From Anisus vortex (Eukaryota > Mollusca > Gastropoda > Planorbidae), in assembly GCA_949126835.1 (NCBI GenBank), contig OX421501.1:5464499-5528498 (forward strand): a DNA stretch of 64,000 bases, written 5' to 3'. The notes beneath the pieces are model-generated. The model saw only the letters and a list, made by a program, of their open reading frames with translations. It made no database searches and was not told the origin of the DNA. Numbering within the stretch: the first letter of the stretch is position 1; each line of letters begins with the position of its first letter. This document shows, piece after piece, positions 57,318 to 64,000 of this stretch. The position numbers were made by a program, and so were the translations under genes.

Positions 57318-57940
57318 TGTTACGAATATCGGTCATAGAGGAATGACGTAGTAAGGCATTGACCTCTTAACAAGTGCGTATCAGAGTCCAAGGCGACCAA
57401 GGTTTGACCTTTATGCCCTGAGGGCAGTTTAAATAAAATAATTCGTTCAAATCCCGTGGAAATTGGAGGATAATTCTGGATCGTATTAATTATAGAGAAA
57501 GAGGTTAAAATGCGTATTAAGACCCTGTAGAATCTTCGATGATAGTTTTCTTTGGAAAGTCCCGACCTCCTTAAAGAGTTCAGTTCGGAAGTTTGTCGAG
57601 TGAAGTCGCTATATTCATTTGTATATTGTATGCCAATGTATTGAAACTTATGTTGCCATCAGTTGATGAAGTTTATTGATCGTTTATATTGAGTCTACAA
57701 TTTAAATAAAATTGTTTATTCAACAACTGGAGTTGTTTGATCTATCATTGTTGAGAAAGGTGTTGAAGATAATTATCACGAATATAACTACATTGCTGCA
57801 TAGACCTGTCAGTCAAGGAACCCCTAGCTTGGGCTACAGATTAGCAGAATCTAGAGACTTCTAATAAAGATACAACTATATTCATTGAATCCGATTTAAC
57901 GAGTCGTAATAATAGTCAATTCATCTAAAGGGCCATAACA
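57318..57940 (+). repeat. 5' long terminal repeat
   Basis: TG...CA borders. AATAAA at 57863-57868 is a likely polyadenylation signal. Differs from the 3' LTR at a T/G (in 'ggatcgtattaat') and an A/T (in 'atgccaatgtatt'). Confidence 0.92.
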
Positions 57941-58108
57941 GTTTGCGGGCTGCGTCCGATATAGTTGTATAGTGAAGCATATATTCAAGTGGTGTTGTGT
58001 TGTGTGTAAAGCCGTGACCTACTGAGCAAGCCTAAGAACGCTGAAATTATTCTTCCGATTGGAAAAACGTAAGTTGGAAATTTACATTATAAATCTCTTA
58101 ACTAAAGA

Positions 58109-60832
58109 ATGGAATTTATTGAAAATCCAGAAGAAGAGGTTCTGAAAACTTTATCAATAAAGAAGTTAAAAGAGATCGCTGAGATCTTAAAGATAGAAGT
58201 TACTGAAACTACACCATCGAGGACTGTGTTGACACAGCAGATAAAAGATGTGTTGATTGCGAGTGGCAAGTTGAAAGTAGAATCAAGCGCGGAGGGATAT
58301 CAAGTTGAAGGTCAGACGTCGAAATCTATGTCAGAACAGTTTAGATTTCAGTTAGAAATGAAACGGATGGAAATGGAGATGGAACAAAGACGTCTAGAAA
58401 TAGAAAGTCAGGAAAGAGATAAGAAAAGTCAAAGAGAAATAGAAAGTCAGGAAAGAATAGAACTGGCGAAGATAGGCGCTACTAAAAAAGAATCTCATAA
58501 TGATGTAGAGATGGCCAGATGGAAAAAGCTAGTCCCTACCTACATTGATAAAGAAAGTGAAATAGCTAATTTCTTCCAGACCTTTGAAATTTCTTGCAGA
58601 GATTTTAAGTTCCCAGAAGATAAATGGGGAATATTAGTAAGAACAGCTTTTACTCAGGGAAGGGCAAGAGATTGTGTTCTATTGTTAAAAGAGGAGCATT
58701 TAAATGATTATGAAATCATCAAAGATTCTGTACTGAAAGCGTACAACCAAATACCTGAAAGTTATCGGAAAAGGTTCCGTCAGTACACAATGTCCCCTTA
58801 CCAAACACACTTAGACTTCCTTAGAGCAGAAGAAAAGTTAATGGATCAGTGGATAAAATCCAGAAATATCTCCACATTAAAAGAAATGAAAGATATCATT
58901 CTGTTAGAGGATTTTATTAACAAAGTGAGGCCGGATATAAGAATGTATTTATCCGAGCGTGACATCACTGACCCACATAAGGCTGCTGATTTAGCTGAAC
59001 AGTATGCACTGTGTCATAGGACAGCTGGTGAAAAGAATGTTAATAGGGCACAACCGCAAGCAGAAAACACACAACAACAACATCGTGAAAAAGAGCATTT
59101 TGTGAAACAAAATCATGTTAATAAGAAACCTGTCAACAAAAACGTCCAATGTACTTTTTGTAAGAGAACAGGACATCGCATTGAAGACTGTTGGAGTATA
59201 AGGAAAGAAAAAGGACCTAATAAAGTGGTAATGTGCGTCAGACATGCACCAATACAGAATGTACAAGAAAGCGAAAATACAAACGAACTGAATTCGAAGA
59301 AAGATTCTTCTAAACCAGAAACACTGAGGGTGGATTTGCCTGAGAGCAAAAGTCAGAAGGTAGAGAAATCTACAACTGAAGATAATGAGGATAAATATCC
59401 TGATAATAAATACAGAATGGCTACTATTGGATTAATTGTCCAAGTCCACAGAGACGAAAAAGTAGACCAAAGTATTTTTGACTCGAACAAGAGTCTGAAG
59501 TCATCGAAAGATGAAAAACCACCCGAAAGTCATGGTCAAGGGAAGAATAAAATTGACACAGAGACCCTGTGCAGTTTTCAACCGTTCATTAGTGAAGGTT
59601 GTGTGGCCTTACAAAAGGAAGGACCACTGAAGTCCGTAAACATATTACGAGACACAGGAGCATCATTAACACTGCTGCTTAAAGATGTATTACCATTAAA
59701 TGATAATACATTGACCGGACAGACTGTCCTATTGAGAGGTTTTGAATGGAAAGAAGAAATACCTCTACATAGGATATACCTCGCATCTGACTTGGTGACA
59801 GGATATGTGACAGTTGGAGTAATATCAAAACTTCCTGTTGAGGGCATATCCGTTATCCTAGCAAATGATTTGGCGAAAGGGAGGGTGAGACCTGAACTGA
59901 TTGTGAAGGAAAATCCAGACCCTAGTCCTATTGTGGAGACAGGAAAAGAAAAAGAACTTTATCCTGTAGGTGATGTCATAAATGGTATGACACCACAGAA
60001 AAAGAAAGAAGAAATTATCTCACAAGAAAAGAAAAAGAAAGAAGAAATTCTCCCACGAGAGAAGAAAGAGGAAGAAGAAGTGGAACTTGATACTACTATT
60101 TTCTCCATGATTGAAGATTGTCCAAAAGGAAATGATCAATCAAAGAAGTCATCGCAAAATGAAATGATTGCTGAGCAGAAAGTAGACCCAGAGTTGCTAC
60201 AGTTGCATGAGAAAGCTGTCGACGAGAAAGAAACTCCTACTACTGATGTCTATGAACATATAGACCACAGCATGCTCAAACAACAATGCAAACCTGCAGT
60301 TGCCGGTACAGATGAAGATTTGAGGAGCATCACTGAAGAAACGAGTGCTGAGAACTGGACCGAAACTACCAAAAGCTATGGGTTACCACAATCCATACCG
60401 ACAGATCGAAGGACCAACTTCACCTCGGAACTCTTCAATCCAGTCCTAAAGAACTTATGCCTGGAGCATGAGGTGACAACTGAATCCTATCCGGAAAGTC
60501 GAGGAGCCTATGGACCAATCTTTGGACCCACTGTCCAAGGACCACTCAAAATACTTCAAGAGGAATGGCCGACCGAATTGGACCTCCTTGGGCTGATCAA
60601 GTACCTAGATAAGTACATAATTTTTTTGTCTGACATAACTGTTTTTGTTAGAAAAAAATTGTACACTGCTCACATGCAGATGCCATTGTTGTGTGATGAA
60701 AGAAAGGCAAAGATAATATATCATTTGAAAACAATTGGAATAAGCTTGATGTTGTTAACATTGTTACTCTTATTTGTAAAATTCATGCCTGGAGTACAGG
60801 ATGAATTGAATGACAAATTCACTGATAGTTAG
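58109..60832 (+). CDS. Gag-protease-integrase remnant fusion polyprotein of the LTR element
   Basis: 907 residues, uninterrupted, starting at an ATG after a 168-bp leader. Residues about 9-50 resemble a SAP-like helix pair; 80-135 is a charged coiled coil; 136-305 is a Gag capsid-like domain with SCAN-like features (YRKRFRQYTMSPYQTHLDFL); 348-361 is a CX2CX4HX4C zinc knuckle; around 515 is the aspartic protease motif LRDTGAS, with VILANDL downstream. Residues about 620-740 are low-complexity lysine/glutamate-rich. From about 755, YGLPQSIPTDRRTNF resembles the second half of a retroviral-type integrase core, but the expected glutamate after YPESRGA is replaced. Residues 876-893 are strongly hydrophobic. 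No reverse transcriptase is present. The protein could package RNA but cannot be self-sufficient. Confidence 0.88.
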   Translation: MEFIENPEEEVLKTLSIKKLKEIAEILKIEVTETTPSRTVLTQQIKDVLIASGKLKVESSAEGYQVEGQTSKSMSEQFRFQLEMKRMEMEMEQRRLEIESQERDKKSQREIESQERIELAKIGATKKESHNDVEMARWKKLVPTYIDKESEIANFFQTFEISCRDFKFPEDKWGILVRTAFTQGRARDCVLLLKEEHLNDYEIIKDSVLKAYNQIPESYRKRFRQYTMSPYQTHLDFLRAEEKLMDQWIKSRNISTLKEMKDIILLEDFINKVRPDIRMYLSERDITDPHKAADLAEQYALCHRTAGEKNVNRAQPQAENTQQQHREKEHFVKQNHVNKKPVNKNVQCTFCKRTGHRIEDCWSIRKEKGPNKVVMCVRHAPIQNVQESENTNELNSKKDSSKPETLRVDLPESKSQKVEKSTTEDNEDKYPDNKYRMATIGLIVQVHRDEKVDQSIFDSNKSLKSSKDEKPPESHGQGKNKIDTETLCSFQPFISEGCVALQKEGPLKSVNILRDTGASLTLLLKDVLPLNDNTLTGQTVLLRGFEWKEEIPLHRIYLASDLVTGYVTVGVISKLPVEGISVILANDLAKGRVRPELIVKENPDPSPIVETGKEKELYPVGDVINGMTPQKKKEEIISQEKKKKEEILPREKKEEEEVELDTTIFSMIEDCPKGNDQSKKSSQNEMIAEQKVDPELLQLHEKAVDEKETPTTDVYEHIDHSMLKQQCKPAVAGTDEDLRSITEETSAENWTETTKSYGLPQSIPTDRRTNFTSELFNPVLKNLCLEHEVTTESYPESRGAYGPIFGPTVQGPLKILQEEWPTELDLLGLIKYLDKYIIFLSDITVFVRKKLYTAHMQMPLLCDERKAKIIYHLKTIGISLMLLTLLLLFVKFMPGVQDELNDKFTDS

Positions 60833-63051
60833 TTACCAAACTTACTATTTTAAAACTAAATCCCTTACTTGTGATGAAAAAGGACTGAGTAAAAGTATTG
60901 TTAGAGTAAATATCATTATAGTGTGATATTTCTAAACAAACTTGTTAGGTTGAGCATTTAAAATAATTGCTATAAGAGAAAAAGATCAGTTTTATCCGCA
61001 GAATTGGTTTCTAAATCAGAGGACATTAGAAATGTGGACTGATTATAAGATATGTTTGAGAATCTCTGGAAATGATAATTGAAACATTTGGCAGAGAGGA
61101 TAATTTGATTGAAAAAGATGTAAATGGTTTTGTGAAAAGAGAATTTTCTATCACTAAAGTATTGAGAAATGTTTTTTATTGTACTATGGAAATTTATTTT
61201 ATCATGTACTGTTGTTGAAATAATTGCACTGAGTCAGGATGCAAATTTCTTCTATGTGAATTTATTCATTTATTATATTATCATTGAATGTATGATAATG
61301 TAGGGTAAAAATAGTTGCAGCAAGGCAGAACTATGACTAACAAGAATTCCAAGAAATGTATTATATATGATTTTTCACTTTTAGGATACTGTTACATGAA
61401 AAGCAGACCAGAAGTGAAACTAATGTAAAATGAAACTTATCCTTGTTTTGTATAAATTTAGGATATGTGCCACTGACTTGACACTGTAAACCAGAATGGT
61501 TGAGAATTTCATGGTTGAAAATTTATAATGTTGACATACCAATGTTCAACTAATGTATGATTAATTAAGGATTTCATGTCAAGATTGTAAAACTAATCTA
61601 TTTTTTTCTGTATGAGTTAAAATAGATGGAATGAATTGTACTGACAAGCAAAAGATTGGGTAGACCTGAACACTGTGAGGAACAGGAGAACCTAGAATCT
61701 ATGCTATGAATAAAACCTTTATGGAAAATGGAAAAGAGCAATGGATTCCACCGTACAAACTGGAAATAGAGATGGAATGTTTTCACCACACCAGTCAAAA
61801 CCAGCAGTTTGTTTTGTACATAAATTGTTAAACTGATTTCTGTCTGAAAAAAAAAAATGAATAGTCTATGCTCTTTTAAAGTCTTTAATCTTTTGTACGT
61901 AAATAATATTGTATTTGAAATGTCTTTAATGTAATCTAAAGAAAATAAGAACTTACTGTTTAGTACTAAGATTGTATGAAGATAATATAATCTGCTTTGA
62001 TTGATAGTTAATTAAGTAAATTAACCAATTTGTTTTAAGTAAATCCATGATTGTCTGAATGTGTCAATTTACAACTGCTACGATGTGAACTCTTTTAAAA
62101 AGAAAATAATGACGTCGAAAGGTCATGGTAAAATGAGAAATTGAAATATTTTTAATGATTTTTGCTATAAACTATTTTAATTCGTGAACATACTATGTTT
62201 AAATTTCTTAAAATAACATAAATTAATTTAATTTCGAAATGATTGTTGTTAGATAATGCTCGTTTAATACGATAACTATTTAGTCGCGTAGCAATTTTTT
62301 TTTAACTAGGCTGTGATGAGGTAAAAATTTGCATAGCGATGTCAACATTATTAGAATCAATTGGGAATGAGAGAGGGTGAAAAAAGGAATAGAGAGAGAG
62401 AGTGCGGAATTGACCTACATTTTGGGTTTTGACACAGACAGTATTGTTTAAAGTTTAATGTGTTAGCCAGCCTACAAACATGAAAAAAAATACTGTCGAA
62501 GCAATAATATTTTTTGTTGTAAAGTGAAATTAGGTCAGGGCTAGTATTTTTTTTGTTTTGTAATTGAGTTAGGCCTAGCATGTGTTCTATCAGAACGTTG
62601 GGTTTTTCTCCTTATAAAAAAATAAGTCGTGTCTGCATAGACATTAAGTGATTTTTTCTTTTGTTGTTTGATTACAAATGTAAAAGCTAAGTTTATAATT
62701 AAATGAACGAGAGAGTTTTTATTAACGTGGAATGATAATGGAATGGAAATTATTAGATTGTATAATGTTTAACCCTATGTATTTTTCTTGTATACAAGAT
62801 TTAGATAAACAATTTAATTGTCCATTGTTTTGAATTAAAAATTGAATGATTGAATGACTGTAGTTAAGCCATTTGATAAGATGAACTTAGATTGCATATA
62901 TTATATGTTATTGTTATCAGTTCGATTGAATTATTGGGATAGCCAATTGAATGGTATTGTTTTCCCCGGAATATTTTCTTTTATAATTATTCCTTAAAAT
63001 TAACATTTTTTTTGTATTGTAAAATGTAAAAGAAATAATTATAAAAACTTT
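60833..63051 (+). other. Non-coding 3' interior of the LTR element
   Basis: About 2.2 kb, AT-rich, with no frame above 75 codons and no recognisable env or pol residue. It may be a decayed or replaced internal region. Confidence 0.6.
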
Positions 63052-63064
63052 AGAAGGAGGGGGA
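63052..63064 (+). promoter_or_regulatory. Polypurine tract
   Basis: AGAAGGAGGGGGA immediately precedes the 3' LTR and would prime plus-strand synthesis. Confidence 0.85.
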
Positions 63065-63687
63065 TGTTACGAATATCGGTCATAGAGGAATGACGTAGTA
63101 AGGCATTGACCTCTTAACAAGTGCGTATCAGAGTCCAAGGCGACCAAGGTTTGACCTTTATGCCCTGAGGGCAGTTTAAATAAAATAATTCGTTCAAATC
63201 CCGTGGAAATTGGAGGATAATTCTGGATCGTAGTAATTATAGAGAAAGAGGTTAAAATGCGTATTAAGACCCTGTAGAATCTTCGATGATAGTTTTCTTT
63301 GGAAAGTCCCGACCTCCTTAAAGAGTTCAGTTCGGAAGTTTGTCGAGTGAAGTCGCTATATTCATTTGTATATTGTATGCCATTGTATTGAAACTTATGT
63401 TGCCATCAGTTGATGAAGTTTATTGATCGTTTATATTGAGTCTACAATTTAAATAAAATTGTTTATTCAACAACTGGAGTTGTTTGATCTATCATTGTTG
63501 AGAAAGGTGTTGAAGATAATTATCACGAATATAACTACATTGCTGCATAGACCTGTCAGTCAAGGAACCCCTAGCTTGGGCTACAGATTAGCAGAATCTA
63601 GAGACTTCTAATAAAGATACAACTATATTCATTGAATCCGATTTAACGAGTCGTAATAATAGTCAATTCATCTAAAGGGCCATAACA
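63065..63687 (+). repeat. 3' long terminal repeat
   Basis: 623 bp, the same length as the 5' LTR. AATAAA at 63610-63615. Confidence 0.92.
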
Positions 63688-64000
63688 ATAGTCATAACTA
63701 AGCTGTCAAGTTAGCCAAGTCCTAAATAAACTTATTTAAATTAGTATAGTCATAACTAAGCAAAGTCAAGTAAGCCAAGTCCTAAATTAGCTTATTTTAA
63801 TTAGTATAGTCATAATAAGCTCAGTTTAGATAGCCAAGTTTCGAAATATGCTTATTTAAGTTAGTATAGTCATAACTAAGCTAAGTTAAGTTAGCCAAGT
63901 TCGAAATATGCTTTTTTAAGTGAGTATGGTCATAACTAAGCTAAGTCAAGTTAGCCAAGTCCTAAATAAGATTATTTAAGTTAGTATAGTCATAACTAAG
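63688..64000. repeat. 60-bp minisatellite, continues beyond the window
   Basis: The block 'tagtatagtcataactaagc' recurs at 60-bp spacing (63747, 63807, 63867, 63927, 63987; the first interval is 58 bp). The bases left of the LTR element (57285-57317) belong to the same unit, so the retrotransposon landed within this array. The copy 2 counterpart is at 17080-17215. Confidence 0.9.

Larger units (their letters stand above)
57318..63687 (+). mobile_element. Young LTR retrotransposon, probably non-autonomous
   Basis: Two 623-bp LTRs (57318-57940 and 63065-63687) starting TGTTACG and ending CATAACA flank a 5.1-kb interior. The flanks show a 4-bp direct repeat, ATAG, at 57314-57317 and 63688-63691. 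A polypurine tract lies directly before the 3' LTR. No standard TGG-type tRNA primer site follows the 5' LTR. By eye the LTRs differ at two positions, implying a recent insertion. The interior has one 907-codon ORF and about 2.2 kb without ORFs; no reverse transcriptase or RNase H is visible. The Gag and protease types point to the Ty3/Gypsy order, perhaps Gmr1-like. Confidence 0.9.

Noticed and set aside
58991..59847. Minus-strand frames of 78-91 codons
   Set aside because: Shadows of the retrotransposon Gag-protease ORF.

Overview
This is a 64 kb stretch of an AT-rich animal nuclear genome. The signs are spliceosomal introns with GT-AG borders, tRNA-derived SINEs, truncated LINEs, hAT-type and other DNA transposons, an LTR retrotransposon and many mini- and microsatellites. 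A gastropod mollusc is my best guess, from the STELLO/DUF288-like genes and the repeat mix. I recognise no species-specific marker, so that is weak inference. There are no operons, CRISPR arrays, rRNA genes or convincing stand-alone tRNA genes.

The only clear host genes are three paralogues of one family, resembling the STELLO (DUF288) putative Golgi glycosyltransferases. Copy 1 is the last 137 codons of a plus-strand gene at 1-413. Copy 2 is complete: five minus-strand exons at 18217-18383, 17391-17534, 8912-9073, 7739-7903 and 5255-6941, encoding 774 residues with a type II membrane anchor, a DDDN motif and a conserved C-terminal domain. Copy 3 is the 3' part of another minus-strand gene, with exons at 51898-52059, 49799-49963 and 46350-48036. 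Its first two exons should lie just beyond 64000. Copies 1 and 2 converge tail to tail. Copies 2 and 3 are direct segmental duplicates whose introns can still be matched, which shows which transposons arrived before or after the duplication.

Layout: 1-413 is the end of copy 1. 414-5250 is repeats, including a 227-bp hAT MITE with a perfect 8-bp target duplication. 5255-18383 is copy 2, whose 8.3 kb third-exon-to-second-exon intron is full of SINEs, MITEs and an inverted repeat. 18400-46250 is intergenic repeat territory: nested hAT elements at 19276-20720 and 41910-43728, a solo LTR at 24742-25361, LINE and SINE fragments, and minisatellite arrays, including a 35-bp array at 37735-38718 that is open in all three forward frames. 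46350 to the end is copy 3. Its introns hold a 15-bp-motif array, hAT elements and a young 6.4 kb LTR retrotransposon (57318-63687) whose LTRs differ at two positions that I can find.

That LTR element carries one 907-codon ORF: a SCAN-like Gag capsid, a zinc knuckle, an aspartic protease and an integrase remnant that has lost its usual glutamate, ending in a hydrophobic segment. No reverse transcriptase is visible, so it looks non-autonomous. The most interesting observations are the STELLO-like cluster with a mosaic pattern of divergence, this compact fusion ORF, the dissectable origins of two minisatellites, and a transposon sitting 26 bp from a splice acceptor.
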